Below are positions 17,880-26,326 of a stretch of DNA of 64,000 bases, in pieces (positions within the stretch are counted from its first letter, which is position 1; each line of letters starts with the position of its first letter). The translations under genes were made by a program, and so were the position numbers. The notes beneath the pieces are model-generated. The model saw only the letters and a program-made list of their open reading frames with translations, was not told the DNA's origin and did no database searches. The stretch spans positions 1 to 64,000 of the forward strand of contig JAJFFY010000056.1 of the NCBI GenBank assembly GCA_021776415.1, given 5' to 3'. This stretch comes from Hyphococcus sp. GTDB lineage: Bacteria > Pseudomonadota > Alphaproteobacteria > Caulobacterales > Parvularculaceae.

Positions 17880-18045
17880 TCCTCACCGGAGATTAGATTT
17901 TTCCGGCTTCGTCACGTTGGCGGGCTGGTTGCGTCAACGTGATTGGTGAGCGTTATCGGCGGCATGTTGCCGATAACGCTATGCGGTCTTACCTCGTAAT
18001 AGTCTCTGCGCCGATGCTCATGTTTTTCTCTTGCATCGGCAAGTC
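17880..18045. other. Run of four consecutive inverted repeats
   Basis: Between the giant operon and the convergent surface-protein gene, four stems follow each other. They are CCGGA/TCCGG (about 17886-17906), TCACGTTG/CAACGTGA (17912-17942), a perfect 12-base AGCGTTATCGGC/GCCGATAACGCT (17949-17980) and GCCGATGC/GCATCGGC (18010-18040). None is followed by a T-run. The 12-base stem is unlikely to be chance. Together they could be a bidirectional terminator region or a structured RNA. The stretch 17699-17880 shows nothing else. Confidence 0.45.
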
Positions 18046-18073
18046 AGATGCGAAATGCGGCACATGTCAATGA
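17981..18073 (+). CDS. Possible 30-aa lipoprotein-like peptide
   Basis: ATG 17981 opens a frame MRSYLVIVSAPMLMFFSC that looks like a lipoprotein signal with Cys at the end of the hydrophobic core. It is followed by IGKSDAKCGTCQ and TGA at 18071-18073. The shape recalls entericidin-like tiny lipoproteins, but the lipobox (F-F-S-C) is poor and no ribosome site is seen. The frame is also open upstream from GTG 17942. Confidence 0.25.
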   Translation: MRSYLVIVSAPMLMFFSCIGKSDAKCGTCQ

Positions 18074-18093
18074 CTGTGAAAAATTGTTCCGGT

Positions 18094-21000
18094 CTAGCGC
18101 TGTTTCTTTCGTCCTCGGGCAAAACTAAAAAAGCCCAATCCGGATGCAAATAACAGCCACGTCGCAGGTATCGGAATTTCGCTGTCTGGCACGCCGCCCG
18201 CCATTATCGTCATTAGGTCAAACCGGATCCCGCCATTTGCTAACTCAGAAAACATTAGATCGAACTCAAAGCCGCTCAGCACATTCACAAACGCGAATTC
18301 CAGCGTTTCAAGACCGCTTATCTCGCCTGTGACGGTCAGAAACTCAAACGAGTCGCCAGCTTCTGGCAGAAAATTGTCAAGGAACACAAACTCAATCAGG
18401 CCGCCAGCAACAAACATGTCGCCATCGACAATCAGGCGGTCAAACAAACCCTCCTCAAGCCCGGCGATTTCGATTTCCAATATGCCGCCAAAAGTAAAGT
18501 CGCCTTCCAGCGTTAACAAGCCCGGAGAGTTGCCGGGCGTGATTTTGCCGCCATCCAGCAGGCGAATATCGCCAACCAGACCATCCGGATTATCAACATC
18601 AGGAACCACCGACACACGGCCGTTGCCGGAAAGAACACCAAACGTGGAAATAAGAATTTCCTGCGCATTGATTGTTGCATCGTCGAGGTTGAGTTCGCCT
18701 GCGAATATGGTCGTTTGGAAAACGTCAAGCGTATTGATGAGTTGAACACTGTTCTCGATTTCAACGTCAAAGAATTCGAAGTTGACGATTTTATCACTAT
18801 CTACAACGCCCTCTCCAAAACCGAGAACATCGGCGGGCACGCCGCTGTCACTTGTCGCACCGAAAAAACCACCATCGACAACTCGAAAAACGTCCGCGCC
18901 ATCGCCGCCGTCGATGATCCCGTTAAATTTATCGAGGCTACTGCCAGCGAAGGGTTCGCCTTGCGTCCCCCCGAGGAGGTTAAACTCGTCTTCGCCTTCG
19001 CCAAGATCGATAGCGCCGTCAAACGCGCCGGCCGCAATGATGATGTCTTTTCCTGCGCCGCCCAGAACTGAAAACCTCTCCCCGGAGACAAGGCCAAAAT
19101 TACTGAGTGTGTTTTTCTCGCCTGAAAGCTGGACGCCCACCGATCCGGCGCCGGTTGCAATGATTGAGCCGACCTGTGGTGGATCGACGTCGGATAAGCC
19201 AAGCGAGATCCCGACGAAGTTATTAGCGCCGGCCACATTCACGCCGACGGCATTTTCGCCGATGGCGTTAATGACGCCAAGCGGTATATCCGGTTCAAGA
19301 ACATCATCGACGGCTCTTTCTACAAAATTCGAAATTACCGTGAACGTATTAACGTTGATGGGGATGACGACGGCGTCATTTCCCTGAACGAGAATATTGT
19401 TGTCGCCTTTGATCAAGACACCGGTGGCGTTGGCGCCGCGTGCGCGCGCCTCGCCGACATTAAGGATGAAATTATTGTTTGCACCGGCGCCGTTGGCGCC
19501 ATTGTCAAGGTTGATCGCCGTCGCACCAACGCCTGTAAGGTCGGTTTTGCCGACGTCGATCTTGCCGATATTGTCAATCGTCGAATCATTCAGCCCCTCC
19601 GCCAACAGGCCGACAGCGTTATCGCCGCGCACCGTCAGATCGCCGCAATTGACAAGGCCGGCGCCTTTTGCGGAGCCGCCACATTCCGATTGGCCGGAAG
19701 CGGCGGAAAACCCAAGCGCGCCGCCGGTCGCATTTCTGAGCGCCATGCCGACGGCGTTGGCGCCGTCGACGACCATCTTGCCGACATTCTCGATCAGGAA
19801 AGCGCCACTATCCGTTGCCGTTGCATCAACGCCGATCGCATTGTCACCGAACACTTCTACGCCAACAGTCTCCACGCCGGCTTCCGTTTCGGTCACGCGG
19901 TTGCTGACGAACGCTCCGGCCCCGGAAGTTCTGACGCCTATGGCGTTCTCGCCCTCAACCGTGATTAGCGCCTCAACAAAGGCGTCGTTCTGCTGGTTGA
20001 ATTCAACATTCTGGACGCTGACGGCATCACCCTCAATATCCACCCCACGGGCGTTCTTGCCAAATGCTATAATGGTTCCGTCATTTTTTAGCGAGGAATC
20101 GTTTGCGTCGCGCCCACGCACGCCCGCGGAATTTTCTCCGAAAGCCATAATCTGGCCGTCTGCGGTATTTTCGACCGATGTTTCCTTATTGAAGTCGATC
20201 CCCACTCTCCCCGTCGGCGGATCACCAACATCAGGCGCGGCGATCTCGGCTTGCGCGATTTCCAGCGTGCCTGCTTCAATGGTCCCTTCGTTTTTGATCA
20301 CGACCATGTCGCCGAATGTGGAAACGCCGCGCGAGTCCTTACCGGTGACTTTTATATCGCCTTTGTTCTCAATAGTACTGTCGTCGATGAAAGCGAGAAC
20401 GCCATGTGATTTTTCGCCCTCGGTTTCGATCGTGGTTAAATTCGTAATATCGGCTTGCGACGGGACGGCAAATTGAGGGTTGGTCTCAGAGCCGCTTTCC
20501 GGCGCAACCAGAATACCGTGCGATCCCTCGCCTTTAGTCGTGATCATCGCCATGTCGCCGACTTCATCTTCTTCGGCACCGTTGGTGATGGTCAGGTTTT
20601 GGCCGCGCGCGCGAATGCCCGGCGCCATGTCGCCTTCAGTCATGATTTCATCGAGATTTGTAATCGACACATCATCGCCGAACTGATTGACGCCAGACGC
20701 GCGATCGCCTGTTGTTTTGATTTCATTATGGTTTTCAATAACGCCATTATTGGCGAAAGAGTGAATGCCGTCCGCTTCATCGCCGGAGGTTGTGATCTTA
20801 CCGAAATTCTTCACATCACCACTGCTGCGCGGCTTTTCTCCCTCCGTAGACTGACGGCCAAGCGCAATGCCATGCGCCATTTCTCCTGCAGTTTCGATAG
20901 TCACCGCGTCGTTTATTTCACCGTCATCACCATTCAATATGGTCGCGTCGGCGCCCTCAACAAAAACTCCCGCCGATTTATCGGCCATGGTTGTAATCTT

Positions 21001-22587
21001 TTTCGTGTTGATGACCTTTGCCCGATCCCCTTCAATGCTGATTGCATCGCTGTTGGCATTGCGGGTTTCGGTCTCGCCCGCCTGATTAACAATTATATCA
21101 TCGCCAATGCCTTTGATGGCGCTGGAATTTCGGCCCAGTGTTGTGATGGCGCCAGTATCGTTATTATTTATCACTGTATTGTCAGCGAAAACATGAATTC
21201 CATCGGCGCCGGCAGGTTCATCTTCACCCGGCCCCGGAACAGTAGCGACGCCAAATGTGGTGATGCTGCCGTCATTGGTGATTTCGCCTTGCGCTTTTTG
21301 AGCGACGCCGGGCGGTATGGCGGCGCCCGCAGCAAGCTCTTCAGCATTTTCAAGCCCGAGGAAAATTCCGTGGGAGCCGCCGCCATTGGTGTTGATTTCG
21401 GCGTTCTCTTTATTCTCAAGCATCGTCTCGAGCCCGAACACGCCCATGCCAAAAGCGTTCTCACCGTCGGATTCTATTTTTCCGGTATTCGTTACTGTTG
21501 CGCGGGCGCCCAGCGCACCCATACCGACAGCAACGTCGCCGTCAATATCGATATCGGCATTGTTGGTCAGCTTGGCGTCGTCGCCTTCGATTGCAGCGCC
21601 AGCAGCAAGGTTGCCCTCAACTGTGAGCATGCCGGAATTTTCGATCTCACCGTGATCGCCCTCGATAAACATACCGGCGGTTTCTTCGCCCATGGCGTTT
21701 ATCATGCTGTTGTTTTGAATGAATCCGTGGTCGCCCTCAATGAACGCAGCGGAAGATTCGGTTCCCTCCACATCAAGCATCCCGTCATTGATGATTTCCG
21801 CTCTTTTTTCTTCCGTGCCGTCGCCCTCAATACCCGCCGCGACCGCTTCCAGCCCTTTGCCGCTGATTGTCCCTTCATTGGTAATTTTGCCGCGAGCACC
21901 TACTATGACCGCGGCAAGCGCCTCATCATCAGCGGTAATAGTACCCGATCCGCGATTGGTGATGGTCGCGTCGTCGCCCATAAGGAGGACGCCGATGGTG
22001 GTGCCGCTATCGACGATCGAGCCGTCATTAAAAACATTCGTTCTATCGCCAGTAATCTCAAAACCATTACTGATCACCGCGCCGACCTCATTTATGACTG
22101 TCGTGTCATTACCTTCAATAAGCCCGGATAAATCGGCCTTGTTGGTTATTTCCGCGCCGCTGCCCTCAATGCGCACATCGGCGCCGCCATTATTTATGAC
22201 GTGCCCGCCGTTTCCCGTAATCTCCACACCGAATTGCTCGGCGTTATTTATGACGCGATGACCGTCGCCGGTGAGGTTGACGGCAAAGTCGTCTAGGATA
22301 TTTGTGAATGTGATGTTGGAACCATCCCCGGTAATCACACTAAACGGAAAACTTAAAAACACCGGCTTTGAAAAGCATGTTGCTGTGCCGCCGCTGGGAA
22401 TAAAAACGCTAAGTAGCCCTTTCGGATTATCAGACGTACCCTCGATAAGCTCAATTGCACCGGGGCACGCCGGACTCGGCCGGGTAAAGTCCGCTGAGGC
22501 CGGCGCAGCTCCGACAAAAAACATCGGAACCATGGAAGCAAGGGTGGCTGAAACAACGTTGCTTGGTTTTCCAATTCGCATACTCAT
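18094..22587 (-). CDS. Giant beta-helical surface protein with PEP-CTERM-like anchor
   Basis: About 1,497 aa from ATG 22587 (MSMRIGKPSN); a start at 22638 is also open. A signal peptide ends at PASA-DF. Roughly residues 90-1150 are imperfect repeats of about 22-35 aa with the pattern G-D-x-A-x-I-x-N-x-G-x-I-x-x-x-G-x-x-A-x-G, typical of parallel beta-helix adhesins. A GAGKDIIIAAGAFDGAIDLG block follows. Then comes an autotransporter-like segment with GGKITPGNSPGLLTLEGDF. The C-terminus has IPIPATWLLFASGLGFFSF and then ARGRKKQR, that is, a proline motif, one hydrophobic helix and a basic tail. This is a VPLPA/PEP-CTERM-like sorting signal and not a beta-barrel, so surface attachment should need an exosortase encoded elsewhere. 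The opposite strand carries long open frames that are shadows of the repeats. Confidence 0.85.
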   Translation of the reverse strand: MSMRIGKPSNVVSATLASMVPMFFVGAAPASADFTRPSPACPGAIELIEGTSDNPKGLLSVFIPSGGTATCFSKPVFLSFPFSVITGDGSNITFTNILDDFAVNLTGDGHRVINNAEQFGVEITGNGGHVINNGGADVRIEGSGAEITNKADLSGLIEGNDTTVINEVGAVISNGFEITGDRTNVFNDGSIVDSGTTIGVLLMGDDATITNRGSGTITADDEALAAVIVGARGKITNEGTISGKGLEAVAAGIEGDGTEEKRAEIINDGMLDVEGTESSAAFIEGDHGFIQNNSMINAMGEETAGMFIEGDHGEIENSGMLTVEGNLAAGAAIEGDDAKLTNNADIDIDGDVAVGMGALGARATVTNTGKIESDGENAFGMGVFGLETMLENKENAEINTNGGGSHGIFLGLENAEELAAGAAIPPGVAQKAQGEITNDGSITTFGVATVPGPGEDEPAGADGIHVFADNTVINNNDTGAITTLGRNSSAIKGIGDDIIVNQAGETETRNANSDAISIEGDRAKVINTKKITTMADKSAGVFVEGADATILNGDDGEINDAVTIETAGEMAHGIALGRQSTEGEKPRSSGDVKNFGKITTSGDEADGIHSFANNGVIENHNEIKTTGDRASGVNQFGDDVSITNLDEIMTEGDMAPGIRARGQNLTITNGAEEDEVGDMAMITTKGEGSHGILVAPESGSETNPQFAVPSQADITNLTTIETEGEKSHGVLAFIDDSTIENKGDIKVTGKDSRGVSTFGDMVVIKNEGTIEAGTLEIAQAEIAAPDVGDPPTGRVGIDFNKETSVENTADGQIMAFGENSAGVRGRDANDSSLKNDGTIIAFGKNARGVDIEGDAVSVQNVEFNQQNDAFVEALITVEGENAIGVRTSGAGAFVSNRVTETEAGVETVGVEVFGDNAIGVDATATDSGAFLIENVGKMVVDGANAVGMALRNATGGALGFSAASGQSECGGSAKGAGLVNCGDLTVRGDNAVGLLAEGLNDSTIDNIGKIDVGKTDLTGVGATAINLDNGANGAGANNNFILNVGEARARGANATGVLIKGDNNILVQGNDAVVIPINVNTFTVISNFVERAVDDVLEPDIPLGVINAIGENAVGVNVAGANNFVGISLGLSDVDPPQVGSIIATGAGSVGVQLSGEKNTLSNFGLVSGERFSVLGGAGKDIIIAAGAFDGAIDLGEGEDEFNLLGGTQGEPFAGSSLDKFNGIIDGGDGADVFRVVDGGFFGATSDSGVPADVLGFGEGVVDSDKIVNFEFFDVEIENSVQLINTLDVFQTTIFAGELNLDDATINAQEILISTFGVLSGNGRVSVVPDVDNPDGLVGDIRLLDGGKITPGNSPGLLTLEGDFTFGGILEIEIAGLEEGLFDRLIVDGDMFVAGGLIEFVFLDNFLPEAGDSFEFLTVTGEISGLETLEFAFVNVLSGFEFDLMFSELANGGIRFDLMTIMAGGVPDSEIPIPATWLLFASGLGFFSFARGRKKQR

Positions 22588-23257
22588 GACCCCATGCTCG
22601 TCTCGCCGAAACTGCACGCATAAATCGAACCCACGCACAGAATCGCATTTTCAGTAGTCGATCATCGCCGCTAGTCCTGAAAGCCCTCTCATCATTTCGG
22701 GCTTGATCCAGTAGGAACTAGGCGACGTTCTCTCGACACGACCTTGCCTCTGGCCAGTCCCGGCGGACTACCGCATGAAACGAGGCGTCTCTCTCCCAAA
22801 CGGGCCCGGCTCGTCCAATGCGCATGGTGACAATATTTGCGCAAGCGCGGTAAAGTCTTGAACAAATTCATAATTTTTCTTTAGAAAACCTTAAGATTAC
22901 TTCAAAATGCGTTGACAGGTGATTTCCTCGAAGTTTTCATCGCAGATTTCACGTTCGCAATCTTGAATCAGCTAGACTCATTGCCCTGAAATGTTTGCAG
23001 CGCAACAAATGTACGGGCAAGTTCGTTTCCGGAAAGAGCCATGTCTAATGTTCGTTTATAGTGTCCCTACCAGAATCTAGTTTCTGGTAGGGACAGCGAT
23101 AAATCGAGTAAAATTACGATGAATTGAACAATATGCGATTTGATTTGACACTACAAAATGTGGTATGAGTTGAGCACTCAGTACAGATAAACAAAAACAG
23201 CCAGTGCCCAGTCATCTGGGTCAAGACTATTGTGTTTAGCTGGGAGGTATAAACATC
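22588..23257. other. Divergent intergenic region between surface protein and TonB receptor
   Basis: No gene seen. It must hold the promoters for both flanking genes. AT-rich DNA lies at about 22860-22915, followed by a TTGACA-like hexamer near 22912. An IS-end palindrome lies at 23060-23096 (listed separately). Confidence 0.4.
23060..23096. repeat. Two IS ends joined head to head (perfect palindrome)
   Basis: GTCCCTACCAGAA and TTCTGGTAGGGAC flank only six bases (TCTAGT). Read on the minus strand the unit is TGTCCCTACCAGAAACTAG, then ATTCT, then GGTAGGGACA. That is a full consensus left end joined at once to a right end, with no transposase in between. It looks like the residue of an internally deleted or excised IS, or a MITE-like minimal form. 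It lies about 160 bases upstream of the receptor gene and could form a hairpin if transcribed. Confidence 0.75.
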
Positions 23258-26152
23258 ATGTCAGGAAAGCTTTTTGTTGAGTGGCTCATACGCACTACTA
23301 TTCTTTCGGGGGCGGCTTTGGCAACCGGACTGCCGGCTTTTGCTCAGTACAGTGATGTCAATGATGTAATTATCGTCACTGGCACACGCATTCAGCGTGA
23401 AGACCTCTATGCGCCAAGCCCTGTTGTCACTGTCAATTCTGAACAGCTCACGCTGACCAACACAGTCAACACGGAGCAATTTCTCAACACGTTGCCACAG
23501 TTCGTTCCATCCTTTGACCGAACCTCGAACAATCCGGGCGACGCCACTGCGCAGGTTGATCTGCGCGGACTTGGCGAAAACCGGACACTGGTTCTTGTTG
23601 ACGGCGCTCGCTTTGTTGGTCTCGGCCCGAACTTTGTCGTTGACCTCAACAACATTCCCTCAGCGCTGCTTGAACGAATTGAGGTTGTCACCGGCGGCGC
23701 GTCAGCGGTTTATGGATCGGATGCAGTGGCTGGCGTTGTCAACTTTATTTTAAAGAAAGACTTCGAAGGCGTTCAGATTGATGTATCGCATGAGCTTTCT
23801 GCAGCAGGTTGGGACGCGAATACGACCAATGTGGCGCTAACGACTGGTGGCAACTTCGCCGAGGGTCGTGGGAATGTGGTTGTGTTTGCATCCTATGCCA
23901 ATCGTGAAGCGCTATTGCAGGGCGCCCGTGAATTCTCGCAGCTGACATTCTTTGATCCGGGGCCAGGCGGCACGGCCTTCATCGAAGGAGGTTCGCCGAA
24001 CATCCCGCAGGTTCGTTTTGTAGGTGCTACATCGACGAACTTCAACATTGCTGATCCATCAACCGTTGACCCGCTCTGCGGTGTCGGCAATGCGAACTTA
24101 TGCTTCGGCTTCTGGAACAATGGCGGTTCCGGCGCGGCTGGCGATATTCGTGGCCTTCGTTTCGGCGGCGCTAGCGGGGTCACGGACCTTTATAACTTCG
24201 CACCTGACAACTATCTGCAATTACCGCTAGAGCGCTATAATATCACTGCGGTGTCTTCATATGAGGTCAATGATCACATCGAAGCCTATATGCGCGGGGT
24301 GTTCTCGCGCACGGTCGTCGACAGACAGCTGGCGCCGACGGCGACGGGCGCCATTCCGGTGGTCATCAACCTCGACAACCCCGCCATTCCAGCTACGTTG
24401 TTGGCAATTATCGCTGGCGACCCAGGCTCCAACAATGGCGATGGGACAGCCAATATTGGCTTCCACAAACGCTTAGAAGAGCTTGGCACACGAAATTCCT
24501 CACGCACTACTAATGGCTTCCAGATCCTCGCTGGTCTACGTGGCGATCTGAATGATCAATGGTCTTATGACACGTTCTTCAACTTCTCGCGATCGACGGT
24601 CTCGCTAATCCAGTCTGGCAACGCGTCGAGATCAGCTATTCAAGCGGCAGTGCTTTGCGATACCGGCCCGACGGCTGCGGTGAGTGGATGTACAGCCCCT
24701 TACCTCGACATCTTCGGTGGCCAGGGTGGCGTCTCACCGACGGCGGCGGCGTTTATTATGCGCACAGGCACACGAAACGATGAGATCGAACAGACCCAGT
24801 GGGTCGGTACGCTTTCTGGCTATCTCGACAACATCCACTCCCCATGGGCGGATACGGGCATAGCTCTGGTTGTTGGCTTGGAATATCGCGAACTGTTCGC
24901 CAATTCGATGCCAGACTCGGTGCTGGGGCCCGGTGTGCTCGGCTTTGACCCAAGCCTGCCGATCGGGGGCCGCTATGACATCTATGAAGCTTTTAGCGAA
25001 GTGCAGATTCCTGTCATTACAGGCATGACATTCATTGATAGCTTTGCCATCAACGGTGCTTATCGATATTCCAGTTATTCGCTTTCAAATGTTGGCGGCG
25101 TGCACTCTTTTGCTGCTGGCGGCGACTGGTCGCCAATTCCGGAAGTGCGTTTTCGAGCGCAATTTCAACGTGCGGTTCGGGCGCCGAATATCGGCGAGCT
25201 GTTTACAGCGGTCATCGAAGACGGCGCCTTCGCGAAGGATCCGTGCTCGACGGGCTTAGGCAGTTTTACGCCAGCTACGATCATCTCAACCTGCACGGCG
25301 ACGGGCGTTCCCATCACCGATATAGGCACAAGCTTCCAGTCGAATAACATTATCAGGGGTACTAGTGGCGGCAACCCGAACCTTGTTCAGGAAACTGCGA
25401 ACACGCTGACCATCGGCATGGTCTGGCGGCCTGAAGCGATTGATGGCCTATCACTGCAAGTCGATTATTATGACATCTCGATCCTGGGTGGAATCATCTT
25501 TGTTCCATTGCAGATTTCTCTTAATGAATGTCACTTAAGTAATATAGCTAGTCAGTGTGCGATTATCAGCACTATTCGCAATCCGGTTACCGGTGATCTG
25601 GGCGACGCGGCGGCGAGTCTTCCTGCGTTTAGTTCGGTCAATGCGGCCAGCATTGATGAGCGCGGTATAGACCTCAACGCGACCTATCAGTTCGACATCA
25701 TGACCGGTTCGATCACAGCGCAGTACTATGGCGCATATTTGTTCAAGAGCGACATAAAGCTTACAGCGGGTTCAGCAGCAGTGAGCTGTGCTGGCAATTA
25801 CGGCTTTATATGCGGTGAACCAACGCCTGAATACAAGCACACTATGCAGGTCAGCTACGTTCAAAGCCCACTTACCACCAGCTTACGCTGGCGCGCCATT
25901 GGCGGGTCCACTGCTGGCGCCTTTACCAGCAGCTTTGTTGGCGATCTCTCTGATAATATCCCCTTCACCAACTATATCGATGTGACTACGCAATATGCTA
26001 TCAACGAAAACCTCGACGTGACTGTCGGCGTTAAAAACATCACCGGTAAAGACGTGCCGATACTCGGCGTGAGCGAGCAGGCCAACACTTTTCCGTCAAC
26101 CTATACGCCATTCGGACGGCAAGTATTCTTCGCCGCGTCCGCCCATTTTTAA
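23258..26152 (+). CDS. TonB-dependent outer membrane receptor
   Basis: A 964-aa receptor with a strong ribosome site (GGGAGG) before ATG 23258. The signal peptide ends LPAFA-Q, followed by a TonB-box-like DVIIVTGTRI. A plug domain follows (DLRGLGENRTLVLVDGARF, then RIEVVTGGASAVYGSDAVAG and VNFILKKDFEGV). The remainder is a beta-barrel that ends in a terminal aromatic (FFAASAHF). Such receptors import siderophores, vitamin B12, glycans or peptides using TonB energy. The plug style resembles receptors of marine Alphaproteobacteria for organic polymers or peptides, but the substrate cannot be read from sequence. It is followed, 174 bases on, by a TIR-TPR gene. Confidence 0.93.
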   Translation: MSGKLFVEWLIRTTILSGAALATGLPAFAQYSDVNDVIIVTGTRIQREDLYAPSPVVTVNSEQLTLTNTVNTEQFLNTLPQFVPSFDRTSNNPGDATAQVDLRGLGENRTLVLVDGARFVGLGPNFVVDLNNIPSALLERIEVVTGGASAVYGSDAVAGVVNFILKKDFEGVQIDVSHELSAAGWDANTTNVALTTGGNFAEGRGNVVVFASYANREALLQGAREFSQLTFFDPGPGGTAFIEGGSPNIPQVRFVGATSTNFNIADPSTVDPLCGVGNANLCFGFWNNGGSGAAGDIRGLRFGGASGVTDLYNFAPDNYLQLPLERYNITAVSSYEVNDHIEAYMRGVFSRTVVDRQLAPTATGAIPVVINLDNPAIPATLLAIIAGDPGSNNGDGTANIGFHKRLEELGTRNSSRTTNGFQILAGLRGDLNDQWSYDTFFNFSRSTVSLIQSGNASRSAIQAAVLCDTGPTAAVSGCTAPYLDIFGGQGGVSPTAAAFIMRTGTRNDEIEQTQWVGTLSGYLDNIHSPWADTGIALVVGLEYRELFANSMPDSVLGPGVLGFDPSLPIGGRYDIYEAFSEVQIPVITGMTFIDSFAINGAYRYSSYSLSNVGGVHSFAAGGDWSPIPEVRFRAQFQRAVRAPNIGELFTAVIEDGAFAKDPCSTGLGSFTPATIISTCTATGVPITDIGTSFQSNNIIRGTSGGNPNLVQETANTLTIGMVWRPEAIDGLSLQVDYYDISILGGIIFVPLQISLNECHLSNIASQCAIISTIRNPVTGDLGDAAASLPAFSSVNAASIDERGIDLNATYQFDIMTGSITAQYYGAYLFKSDIKLTAGSAAVSCAGNYGFICGEPTPEYKHTMQVSYVQSPLTTSLRWRAIGGSTAGAFTSSFVGDLSDNIPFTNYIDVTTQYAINENLDVTVGVKNITGKDVPILGVSEQANTFPSTYTPFGRQVFFAASAHF

Positions 26153-26326
26153 GTGATGGTGATACGGACGTGTTCGAGAGGAAATATGCTACATTAATTG
26201 AAAATGTAAGGCGTAGAAAACCACGATTGTGCCGGAAATAGGCGCGTCCTCAACGGTTATTTGCAGCAAGCTGTACGGCGTGCAGATCTATGGTAAGAAA
26301 CGAGGAGCGAAGAATTCGGGTCCGCC

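Noticed and set aside
20455-22131. A 558-codon open frame (and another at 19397-20476) on the plus strand
   Set aside because: Both are antisense shadows of the repeat-rich surface protein. The minus strand has a signal peptide, repeats and an anchor, while the plus frames have no domain structure.
18094-22587. Regularly spaced repeats that could suggest a CRISPR array
   Set aside because: The repeats are coding, imperfect and vary in period. There are no identical direct repeats with unique spacers.
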